In this document: piece by piece, positions 43,489-50,380 of the stretch
Layout of the letters: each line of letters begins with the position of its first letter
Numbering within the stretch: the stretch's first letter is position 1
Source: Hymenobacter convexus
Lineage (GTDB): Bacteria; Bacteroidota; Bacteroidia; Cytophagales; Hymenobacteraceae
Reading direction: 5' to 3'
Assembly: GCF_030580955.1 (NCBI RefSeq)
Contig: NZ_JAUQON010000001.1
Coordinates: 830,193 to 894,192, forward strand
Length of the DNA: 64,000 nucleotides
Notes under the pieces: model-generated
The model's database searches: none
The model's input: only the letters and a program-made list of their open reading frames with translations
What the model was told of the DNA's origin: nothing
Made by a program: the position numbers and the translations under genes

Positions 43489-43496
43489 TACCTTTG
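43489..43496 (+). promoter_or_regulatory. Consensus -7 promoter element (TACCTTTG) of the PAS kinase gene
   Basis: TACCTTTG ends 3 bases before the ATG at 43500. It means the kinase has its own promoter and a leaderless message, so it is not simply the second gene of a BLUF operon. Confidence 0.65.
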
Positions 43497-43499
43497 GGC

Positions 43500-45365
43500 A
43501 TGCGTGAGCAACAACTTCGCGACATTCTGGGGCATATGCCCGCCGGGGTGGCCACCTTGCAAGGACAGGAATTGCGCTACGGCTTTGTGAACGAGGCCAT
43601 GCGCGCCGTGCTGGGCGCGGCCGTGCAGGAGGGCGAGGCCGTAGCCGAGCACCCCGGCACCATTCCGGCCGATTTGCTGGAGGTGATGCAGCAGGTGTAC
43701 GACGCCGGCCGGCCCTACGTGGCCAAGGCCTACAGCCTGCCGTTGCCCGCCGCCGAGGGCGAAACCCCCACGCCGCGCTACTTCGACATTGCCCTGGAGC
43801 CCGTGCGCGAAGGCAACGGCCCCGTGAGCGGCCTGCTGCTTTTCGCCGTGGACGTGACGGCCCAGGAAGAGGCCCGGCAGCGCGCTCATCACCTGTCCAT
43901 CGAAACCCGGCGCCTCGATACGCGCCTGCGGGTGCTCACCGAAACCGTGCCCCAAATCACCTTCACCGTCGATGCCGAAGGTAAGTTTGAGTATGTGAGC
44001 CCGCAGTGGTATTACTTCACGGGCCAGCCGCCCACGGCCGATTTGAACGCCATCTGGCCCCTGCTCATCCACCCCGACGACCGCCTGCGCGTGCTTTATC
44101 AGTCCGACACGGCCCGCACCAGCGGCGTGGGCTGGAGCTACGAGTACCGCCTGCGCCGCCACGACGGCCAGTACCGCTGGATGCTGAGCCGCGCCCTGCC
44201 CGAGCTGCACGCCCCCGACCAGGCCGTGTTCTGGCACGGCGCCCTCACCGAAGTGCACGACCAGCGCGAGCTGGCCGACGCCCTGCGCCGCGGCGAGGCC
44301 GAACTGCGCTTCCTGGCCGATAGCATTCCCGAACTCATCTGGACGGCCACGGCCGAAGGGTTTATCGATTATTACAACCACTACACCGGCGAGTATTCGG
44401 GCCTTACAAGAGAAGAGTTGGGCCCCACCGGCTGGATAAACCTGCTGGAGCCCAGCGAGCAGGCCGGCGCCGCCCGTCGCTGGGTGCAGAGCGTGGCCAC
44501 CGGCCAGCCCTACGAGGGCTTGTTCCGCATGCGCCGACACGACGGGCGTTACCGCTGGCACATCATCCGGGCGCGGCAGCTGACCGACGAGCGCGGCCCG
44601 CGCTGGTTCGGTGCCTGCACCGACGTGGACGACCAGCACCGCCTGCGCGAAGTGCTCCAAACCCAATACGACGAGCTGGCCCGCACCAACCGCGACCTCG
44701 ACACCTTCGTTTACACCGCCTCGCACGACCTCAAGCAGCCCGTCCTCAACCTGCGCGGCTTGTTTGACGAGCTGCGCCGCACGGCTTCCTTCAGCGACCC
44801 CGAGGAGGGCAAAATAGTGGGCATGGTCGACGAAGCCCTGGCCCAGCTCGACGCCACGCTGCAGGACCTGGCCGCCACCGTGCAGGAGCAACGCGGCCTC
44901 TCGGCGCCGGTGGAGGCGCTGGACCTGCGCAGCGTGGCCGACGAAGTGCTGCTGGGCCTGCGCGCCCAGGTGCAGGAAGCCGAAGCCACCGTCAGCCTCG
45001 ATTTCGAGGCCGCGCCCACGCTCACCTACGGCCGCGCCAACCTGCGCTCCATCCTGCACAACCTGTTCAGCAACGCCCTCAAGTTCGCCGACCCCGCCCG
45101 GCCGCTGTACTTGCAGGTGCGTAGCTTTCTCTCCGCCACCAGCCAGCCTGTGCTCACCGTGCACGACAACGGCCTGGGCATGGAGCTGCCGGGCCACCCG
45201 GCGCCGGTGTTCCAGCCGTTTGCGCGCCAGCACCCGCACATTGCCGGTGCCGGCGTGGGCATGTACCTCGTGCAGCGCATTGTGGCCAGCCGCGGCGGCC
45301 ACCTCGAAGTGGCCAGCACCGTGGGCGAGGGCACTACGTTCACCATCTATTGGTTCGAGAGCTGA
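43500..45365 (+). CDS. Multi-PAS sensor histidine kinase
   Basis: A 621-residue cytoplasmic kinase from ATG 43500; a TTG two codons upstream overlaps the promoter. Three PAS domains: the first opens LGHMPAGVATLQGQELRYGF, the second LRVLTETVPQITFTVDAEGK with a PAC-like WMLSRALPELHA, the third LRFLADSIPELIWTATAEG with RHDGRYRWHIIRARQ. The dimerisation/phosphoacceptor helix DTFVYTASHDLKQPVLNL carries His409, and the ATPase domain has NLFSNALKFA, DNGLGME and GAGVGMYLVQRIV. The ASHDLKQP form of the H-box is that of bacteriophytochrome-like kinases. No transmembrane segment and no receiver. The upstream BLUF gene suggests a light-linked pathway, by inference only. Confidence 0.93.
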   Translation: MREQQLRDILGHMPAGVATLQGQELRYGFVNEAMRAVLGAAVQEGEAVAEHPGTIPADLLEVMQQVYDAGRPYVAKAYSLPLPAAEGETPTPRYFDIALEPVREGNGPVSGLLLFAVDVTAQEEARQRAHHLSIETRRLDTRLRVLTETVPQITFTVDAEGKFEYVSPQWYYFTGQPPTADLNAIWPLLIHPDDRLRVLYQSDTARTSGVGWSYEYRLRRHDGQYRWMLSRALPELHAPDQAVFWHGALTEVHDQRELADALRRGEAELRFLADSIPELIWTATAEGFIDYYNHYTGEYSGLTREELGPTGWINLLEPSEQAGAARRWVQSVATGQPYEGLFRMRRHDGRYRWHIIRARQLTDERGPRWFGACTDVDDQHRLREVLQTQYDELARTNRDLDTFVYTASHDLKQPVLNLRGLFDELRRTASFSDPEEGKIVGMVDEALAQLDATLQDLAATVQEQRGLSAPVEALDLRSVADEVLLGLRAQVQEAEATVSLDFEAAPTLTYGRANLRSILHNLFSNALKFADPARPLYLQVRSFLSATSQPVLTVHDNGLGMELPGHPAPVFQPFARQHPHIAGAGVGMYLVQRIVASRGGHLEVASTVGEGTTFTIYWFES

Positions 45366-45376
45366 TTTTTTTACTT

Positions 45377-45461
45377 GTCATCCTGAGCGCAGCGAAGGAC
45401 CTTATCTCAGTTGAACAAATCGTTCCAATGCGGTAAGGTCCTTCGCTGCGCTCAGGATGAC
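45377..45461. repeat. Family A inverted repeat, copy 9
   Basis: Arms GTCATCCTGAGCGCAGCGAA / TTCGCTGCGCTCAGGATGAC with inner GGACCTTA / TAAGGTCC. The GCAT of other copies is GGAC here and the complement changes with it. Confidence 0.9.
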
Positions 45462-45498
45462 AGGTTTTATCTCAACCAAAGCTTTCGAAGGGCGTAAG

Positions 45499-45531
45499 AA
45501 AGAAGCCGGACTCGTTCCGGCTTTCTTTTTA
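45499..45531 (+). terminator. Intrinsic terminator before the PfpI-like gene
   Basis: AAGAAAGAAGCCGGA / TCCGGCTTTCTTTTT pair around CTCGT. It presumably ends the kinase transcript; the next ATG is 18 bases further. Confidence 0.8.
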
Positions 45532-45549
45532 CCTCTCTTTCCAAACACC

Positions 45550-46128
45550 ATGAGTCTTTTCAGCAGCGACAAACTCAAGGGCAAGAAAATTGCCATCATT
45601 GCCACCGACGGCTTCGAACAAGCCGAGCTCGACGAACCCAAGAAATACCTCGAAGGCGAGGGCGCCGAAACCCACGTCATCTCCCTCAAAAGCGGCTCCA
45701 TCAAAGGTTGGGACGGGCCGAATAAAGATTGGGGCGACAAAGTCGACGTCGATAAAGTCATCACCGACGTGAAGCCCGCCGACTACGACGCCCTCGTACT
45801 GCCCGGCGGCCAGATGAACCCCGACATCCTGCGCGTCAATAAGGACGTGGTGGCCTTCGTGAAAGAATTTGCCGGCTCCGGCAAAGTGCTGGCCGCCATC
45901 TGCCACGGCCCCTGGCTGCTGGTGGAGGCCGATGTGGTGCGCGGCAAGCGCGTCACGAGCTGGCCCAGCGTCCACACCGACCTCAAAAACGCCGGCGCCC
46001 ACTGGGAAGACTCCGAAGTGGTGTGCGACCACGGCCTCATCACCAGCCGCAAGCCCGAGGACATCCCCGCCTTCAACAAGAAAATCGTGGAAGAAATGCT
46101 GGAGCCCCAGCACGGCGGCCACAACTAA
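45550..46128 (+). CDS. DJ-1/PfpI family protein (type 1 glutamine amidotransferase-like)
   Basis: Start at 45550 (MSLFSSDKLKGKKIAIIATD); the 31-residue extension upstream covers the terminator and is rejected. The 192-residue protein is the PfpI/YhbO type: KIAIIATDGFEQAELDEPKK (with the Glu of the nucleophile pocket), DYDALVLPGGQMNPDILRVN, and the nucleophile elbow VLAAICHGPWLLVEADVV where Cys is the catalytic residue and His is adjacent. Members act as protein/nucleotide deglycases or general stress proteases; assignment within the family is uncertain. Cytoplasmic and monocistronic. Confidence 0.92.
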   Translation: MSLFSSDKLKGKKIAIIATDGFEQAELDEPKKYLEGEGAETHVISLKSGSIKGWDGPNKDWGDKVDVDKVITDVKPADYDALVLPGGQMNPDILRVNKDVVAFVKEFAGSGKVLAAICHGPWLLVEADVVRGKRVTSWPSVHTDLKNAGAHWEDSEVVCDHGLITSRKPEDIPAFNKKIVEEMLEPQHGGHN

Positions 46129-46139
46129 GCAGCGGCCCG

Positions 46140-46306
46140 GTCATTGCGAGGCGGAGCCGAAGCAATCCGTCCTGTTCTCAGCGACTAGCCTCCAAATGTG
46201 ACAAACCTAAAGAAAAGCCCCGGCACTGAGCAGTGCCGGGGCTTTTCTGGTAAAAGGGTATGTCTGGGTTTGAGAGGACGGATTGCTTCGCTGCGCTTGC
46301 AATGAC
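46140..46306. repeat. Composite family A element (variant), terminator inside, copy 10
   Basis: Outer arms GTCATTGCGAGGCGGAGCCG and GCTGCGCTTGCAATGAC with inner GCAATCCGTCCT / AGGACGGATTGC. It matches 26451-26625 in arms, in CTAGCCT and in the enclosed terminator. Confidence 0.85.
46213..46246. terminator. Intrinsic terminator inside composite repeat
   Basis: AAAAGCCCCGGCAC / GTGCCGGGGCTTTT, 14 bp, six-base loop, between convergent PfpI-like and hydrolase genes. It differs by only a few bases from the terminator at 26529. Confidence 0.92.
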
Positions 46307-46326
46307 AGTTCCTCTTCCACGCCGCG

Positions 46327-47502
46327 CTACTTCTGGCTCACAATCCACTTATAGATATCGGCCGGAGTATCGGGGTTGAAGGCCGCCGCCGCGGCATCGG
46401 CGGGTGAGTCGCTGGCGAACTGCAGGGCGTGGTTGAGGTTGGGGTAGCGCAATTCGGCCACGCGGGGGTTGTTGCGCAGGCCTTTTTTGAGGGAAGCCAG
46501 GTTGGCAGCGGCATTCACCTGCTGGTCGGCTTCGCCTTGCAGCAGCAGCACGGGGCATTTCACGGCGGGCAACTCGGGCTGCGGGTCGAAGCTGAGGTAG
46601 CTGCGGTAGGCGGGCGTGGTGAGGGTTTGCACGCTGGCCTGCAGGTCGGTGGGGGCAATGCCGGGGTAGCGCTGGCGCAGCATGTTGCCCAGAATGGCCT
46701 GGGCCTGGCTGTTGTCGCTGGTTTGGCGCACTATTTCCAGCATGGCGCGCTGCTGCTTGATGAGGCCTTCCTCGTCGCGCCGCATGGCGGCTTTCTGGCG
46801 GAGGCGCTGCTGGTCGAGGTAGGTTTGCACCTGGGCGGCGTTGGAGCCTTTCAGGCGCATTTTGGCGGCTTCCTGCTCGGCGGCCACCATATCGAGGCGG
46901 TACTTGCGAGCCCGCTGGGCATCGGTCGAGTCGTTGCCGAGCACTTTGCCGTACATCACGGGCTGGGTGGCCAGCACCTCGCGGCCGGGCAGGCCAGCGG
47001 CGGCCAGCGCCACTACATACGTAGGGGCCAACGGCTGCGCGCCGGCCAGCAGGGCCACGTTGCCGCCCTCGCCGTGTCCAATCAGGCCCAGGCGCGTCAC
47101 GTCCACCTGGGGACGGGTGCGCAGGTAGTTGAGGGCCGCAATAGCGTCGGCTGAGCGCTCGGCCAGCGTCGTGGTAGTAGCCGAGCCGCCCGAGCCGCCC
47201 ATGCCGCGCTCGTGCAGCCGCAGCACCACCACGCCCTGGCGCACCAGATAATCGGCCAGGCTGTTGAGCAGCTGGTTATTGGGCGAGTTGGGGTTGCTGG
47301 CGTCCACGCCGCGCTCGGGCAGCAGCACCGCCGCCGGGAAGGGGCCTTGGCCGGTGGGCAGGCGCAAAATGCCGTTGAGGCGCACGCCACCAGCGGGGCT
47401 GGTCACGGCCACTGCCTCGGCGCGGTCAAGGGTATTGGCTGATGCTCCCAAAAAGGGAGTCAGCGATAAAAAGCAGCAGGAAATGAAGGTAAAAAGGCGC
47501 AT
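46327..47502 (-). CDS. Alpha/beta-hydrolase-fold protein with Gly at the nucleophile position
   Basis: Start at 47502 (MRLFTFISCCFLSLTPFLGA), signal peptide; the 23-residue extension upstream is rejected. The 391-residue protein has the fold order of secreted esterases: LNGILRLPTGQGPFPAAVLL, the oxyanion stretch HERGMGGSGGS, then the elbow LGLIGHGEGGNVALLAG, where the family has GHSEGG; the codon at the nucleophile place is GGC, so Gly replaces Ser. The remaining triad partners look present (LLLQGEADQQV with Asp, and YPNLNHALQ with His). A helical cap lies at about 225-300. It may be inactive, use another residue, or bind ligands. Probably periplasmic. Confidence 0.85.
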   Translation of the reverse strand: MRLFTFISCCFLSLTPFLGASANTLDRAEAVAVTSPAGGVRLNGILRLPTGQGPFPAAVLLPERGVDASNPNSPNNQLLNSLADYLVRQGVVVLRLHERGMGGSGGSATTTTLAERSADAIAALNYLRTRPQVDVTRLGLIGHGEGGNVALLAGAQPLAPTYVVALAAAGLPGREVLATQPVMYGKVLGNDSTDAQRARKYRLDMVAAEQEAAKMRLKGSNAAQVQTYLDQQRLRQKAAMRRDEEGLIKQQRAMLEIVRQTSDNSQAQAILGNMLRQRYPGIAPTDLQASVQTLTTPAYRSYLSFDPQPELPAVKCPVLLLQGEADQQVNAAANLASLKKGLRNNPRVAELRYPNLNHALQFASDSPADAAAAAFNPDTPADIYKWIVSQK

Positions 47503-47725
47503 ATGGTTCCTGATGGAGGCTAATCGGCGAGAGACAATCATCTGGCCGGTGTCCCTGACAGGAATACTCAAAATTCATCTATTAGCGTGATTACTAAAAG
47601 ATAAATCAGTTGAACCCGACTCTTTGACCGACTTACTGGCAAAATTGCTCGGTGAAAGAAACGGTATTTTCCTCAAATTGGATTTAGTTCCCAAATTGGG
47701 ATTTGAGATGTAGCTCTAAAGAAGT

Positions 47726-48223
47726 TTATATAAGTGACAGCCACGCCCGGCCCTGCCAGTGCAGCAGGCTCCACACGGCCGCATCGAACACCAGCAGGAA
47801 GCCGCCCTGCACCCACAGCGCCCCGCCGAAACCGTGCAGGCGCGGGGCATGGGCCTGCCCGGGCACCGCGGCCAGCGCCCGCAGGTAAAAGCCGGTCACG
47901 ATGTACGCCACATCGAGGCCGGTGTTGAGCAGAAACAGGTTCTCGTTGTGCAACTGTGCGGCTACCAGCTCGGCCAGCCGCAGGCCCGGCGGCGAGGTGA
48001 AGCGTATCTGCAGAATGCCCCAGCAGGCCAGCACGGCGTTCACCAGGCCCCAGCCCACGTTCATGCCGTGGAAATAGTAGGGCGCGTAGCGGCGGTCGGC
48101 CTGCTTGAGGAGCGTGCCACCTACCAGCAGGTTGAGCAGGGCCCAGGCGGCCAGCACGGCCAGCGCCCGGCCCAGCAGCATTTCGCGCGCGTGGTCCAGC
48201 GCCGCTACTTCGAGCGCTGGCAA
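47726..48223 (-). CDS. DUF6992-like small membrane protein, TTG start
   Basis: The frame begins with TTG at 48223 directly abutting the TAA of the upstream porin gene, so the two are likely translationally coupled; an internal ATG at 48181 is the alternative start. With TTG it has 165 residues, four spans: LGRALAVLAAWALLNLLVGG, GWGLVNAVLACWGIL, FLLNTGLDVAYIVTGFYLRA, and WVQGGFLLVFDAAVWSLLHW. The charged loop KQADRRYAPYYFHGMNVGWG between span 1 and 2 matches what I recall of DUF6992. Function is unknown. Confidence 0.6.
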   Translation of the reverse strand: MPALEVAALDHAREMLLGRALAVLAAWALLNLLVGGTLLKQADRRYAPYYFHGMNVGWGLVNAVLACWGILQIRFTSPPGLRLAELVAAQLHNENLFLLNTGLDVAYIVTGFYLRALAAVPGQAHAPRLHGFGGALWVQGGFLLVFDAAVWSLLHWQGRAWLSLI

Positions 48224-48904
48224 TTAGTGCTTGAAGCCCAGCCCCAGGTACAGTTGAAACACCTGGTTGCGGATGTTGCTGTCGCCAATGGCCGCGCCGG
48301 TGGCCGTGTTGTAGCGCACCACGGAGCCGTCTTTGTACACCTTGCCCAGGCTCCAATCGAAGCGGGCGCCCACTTTGGCAAAGCCCAGGCGGGCCTCGGC
48401 GCCGGCAATGGCGCCGTAGTCGAGGCTGTTGAAGCCGTTGTCGCCGATGCTCACCGTGGTGCCGCCGTTGCGCACGTTGGTGAGCAGCGATACCTGCGGC
48501 CCGACGTGAATGCTGAGCGTTTCGGTGAGGTTGCCCACGAACAGGATGGGCAGCTCCAGGTAGTCGAGGCGGGTGTCGTGGGTGGTGCCGAGGTAGTCGG
48601 AGCGGTAGCCCTTGCGCGAGTATAGCAGCTCCACCATCAGCGAAGCGAAGTTGTTGAACCCAAACTGGCCGTAAACGCCGGCGTGAAAGTCCTTCAGGTT
48701 GTCGCGGTTGGTGAATAAGTCGGCGCCCGTGCCCTGGATGCTGGACAGGTTGTAGCCGCCCTTGATGCCGAAGCCCGTATTGCGCGACTCGGTGCCGTCG
48801 CTGGCCGCGTAGTCGGTGGAAGAGCCCACGCCGGGGCCTTGCTGGGCGTGCACGGCCGGTGCCAGGGCCAGGCCCAGCGCCAAGGTGAATAAGGCTGTTT
48901 TCAT
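48224..48904 (-). CDS. Porin-family outer-membrane beta-barrel protein (paralogue 1)
   Basis: Start at 48904 (MKTALFTLALGLALAPAVHA), signal peptide; 226 residues. The mature barrel opens SRNTGFGIKGGYNLSSIQGT and contains FHAGVYGQFGFNNFASLMVE, LYSRKGYRS, YLELPILFVGNLTETLSIHV and GPQVSLL, then AKVGARFDWSLGKV, ending FQLYLGLGFKH with the C-terminal aromatic-rich strand. It is the OMP_b-brl_2/PorT-like family of eight- to ten-strand barrels. Its neighbour at 49050-49748 is clearly homologous block by block. Function is unknown; likely structural or small-solute. Confidence 0.88.
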   Translation of the reverse strand: MKTALFTLALGLALAPAVHAQQGPGVGSSTDYAASDGTESRNTGFGIKGGYNLSSIQGTGADLFTNRDNLKDFHAGVYGQFGFNNFASLMVELLYSRKGYRSDYLGTTHDTRLDYLELPILFVGNLTETLSIHVGPQVSLLTNVRNGGTTVSIGDNGFNSLDYGAIAGAEARLGFAKVGARFDWSLGKVYKDGSVVRYNTATGAAIGDSNIRNQVFQLYLGLGFKH

Positions 48905-48992
48905 GACGAAAAACAATGAAATGGATTGCCTGAGGAAAACGAGTGCCCGCGGCCAAGGTTGCCACGGGCGGCCACGCCAGACCCACAAACGC

Positions 48993-49023
48993 AAAAAAAA
49001 GAGGCCCGAAGGCCTCTTTTTTT
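48993..49023 (-). terminator. Intrinsic terminator between the porin paralogues
   Basis: AAAAAAAAGAGGCC CGAA GGCCTCTTTTTTT pairs perfectly; it follows the leftward paralogue 2 gene. Confidence 0.9.
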
Positions 49024-49049
49024 AACAGTCGATACAACGAGCCGGCCGC

Positions 49050-49748
49050 TTATTGCGTGAAGCCGATGCCGACATAAATCTGCAGCAGATTGTTGTAGAT
49101 GTTGGAGTTTTTATACTGGCTGGCCACGTAGGCGCTGGCGGCGCTGGGGTTGTCAGGGGTTTTGAACAGCTTGCCGAGGCTCAGGTTGTAGCGGGCACCC
49201 ACGCGGGCGGGGCCAATGCGGGCCTCCAGACCACCCACTCCGCCGTAGTCGAACGAGTGGATGCCGTTGGCCGCAAAATCGAGCGAGGAACCATTGTTGG
49301 CGTTCACCAGCAGCGAGGCCTGCGGGCCCACGTGAAAGCTGAGGTTGTCGGTGAAGTTACCCACATACATTATCGGCAGCGAGATGTAGTCGAGGCGGAA
49401 CGTTTGGGTGGTTTTCGAGGTGGAGCCGGTGGGCGTAAAATCAGCCGCGAAGCCCAGCCGCGAATACAGCAGCTCCGCCTGAATAGAGGAAAAGTCATTG
49501 AGGCCGAACTGGCCATACACCCCCGCGTGGAAACCGTTGGCCGAATTGCGGTTGATGCCGGTCACGTCATCGCCGCGGATGCCGCTGAGATTATACCCGC
49601 CTTTGACGCCGAAGCCGGTGTTGCGCGAGTCGGTCACGGCGCCGCCGGTGTAGTCTTTCGACGATTGCGCGCCACCCGGGGCGGCCTGGGCGAACGCAGC
49701 CGGCGCAGATGCCACGGCCAGCAGAATAAATAGAAAAATCTTTTTCAT
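49050..49748 (-). CDS. Porin-family outer-membrane beta-barrel protein (paralogue 2)
   Basis: A 232-residue protein with signal MKKIFLFILLAVASAPAAFA. Barrel blocks match paralogue 1: SRNTGFGVKGGYNLSGIRGD, FHAGVYGQFGLNDFSSIQAE, LLYSRLGFAADF, YISLPIMYVGNFTDNLSFHV, GPQASLL, ARVGARYNLSLGKLF and LLQIYVGIGFTQ. The gene and its copy are separated by a terminator and therefore probably transcribed independently. It likely arose by tandem duplication. Its 5' side faces tRNA-Val. Confidence 0.88.
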   Translation of the reverse strand: MKKIFLFILLAVASAPAAFAQAAPGGAQSSKDYTGGAVTDSRNTGFGVKGGYNLSGIRGDDVTGINRNSANGFHAGVYGQFGLNDFSSIQAELLYSRLGFAADFTPTGSTSKTTQTFRLDYISLPIMYVGNFTDNLSFHVGPQASLLVNANNGSSLDFAANGIHSFDYGGVGGLEARIGPARVGARYNLSLGKLFKTPDNPSAASAYVASQYKNSNIYNNLLQIYVGIGFTQ

Positions 49749-49899
49749 GGGTGAAAGAGGTAAGAAGTGAGGCCAGTGGCCCGGGAAGATTACTATTCCC
49801 GTTTGCCCCTATACTTTTCCGCGTCCAGAAAGTTGTCCCCACGCCCGGGTAAGCGCAAAAAAAGCGGCTCCGGCTGATGCATTGAGCGGGACCAGGTGC

Positions 49900-49907
49900 T
49901 ACCTTTG
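49900..49907 (+). promoter_or_regulatory. Consensus -7 promoter element (TACCTTTG) for tRNA-Val
   Basis: TACCTTTG lies 33 bases upstream of the tRNA 5' end, a normal position for a tRNA precursor with a short leader. Confidence 0.6.
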
Positions 49908-49940
49908 GGGCCGCTTCGCCGCTGCGGCGGAGCCATTTCC

Positions 49941-50015
49941 GGGGTGTTAGCTCAGTTGGTTCAGAGCGCCACCCTGACACGGTGGAGGTCGATGGTTCGA
50001 GCCCATTACGCCTCA
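49941..50015 (+). tRNA. tRNA-Val(GAC)
   Basis: A full cloverleaf is visible: acceptor GGGGTGT / ACGCCTC (one G-T pair), D arm GCTCAGTTGGTTCAGAGC, anticodon arm CCACC-CTGACAC-GGTGG with anticodon GAC, variable loop AGGTC, T arm TGGTTCGAGCCCA. The discriminator base is A; CCA is not encoded. Promoter and terminator surround it as a single transcription unit. Confidence 0.95.
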
Positions 50016-50017
50016 CG

Positions 50018-50052
50018 AAAACCCTCGCTGCCGCGCGCAGGGAGGGTTTTTT
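50018..50052 (+). terminator. Intrinsic terminator of tRNA-Val
   Basis: AAACCCTC ... GAGGGTTTTTT pairs around a GC-rich interior (GCTGC / GCAGG). It starts three bases after the tRNA. Confidence 0.85.
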
Positions 50053-50380
50053 ATTGATTCCCCTCCGGCCCGGTGAGGCGTAAGTGACCAACGCGGTGAC
50101 CATGCGCCAGCGGGTGGACAAAATGGTGAGCCGGCAGCGCGACATTGCGCGGCAGCAGGGCCCGCTCCCAGGTGCTGGCCAACACCCGCGCCGGGCAGGC
50201 CGTTGCCATCACCGACCAGGTGTCGGCCGTTGTTTGCCAGCCCGGAAAGCTGCGCGCGCGTGCCACCGTGAGCATCGAAACCGGCAGGCCGTGTTTGCTC
50301 ATGGGCATCGTTATTGGCTGGGAAGTCTTGCTGATAGTTAGGTTGTTTCGTAGTTTAGGCCCCCGCCTGACTGCTACCCC
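50053..50380. other. Region between tRNA-Val and the eCIS-core gene
   Basis: No gene is supported here; the plus and minus frames have no recognised domains. An 11-base inverted copy of the tRNA 3' end (GTGAGGCGTAA, 50073-50083, complement of TTACGCCTCAC at 50006-50016) is present. A TAGTTTAG at 50351-50358, 22 bases before the eCIS-gene ATG, is a weak promoter candidate. Confidence 0.45.
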
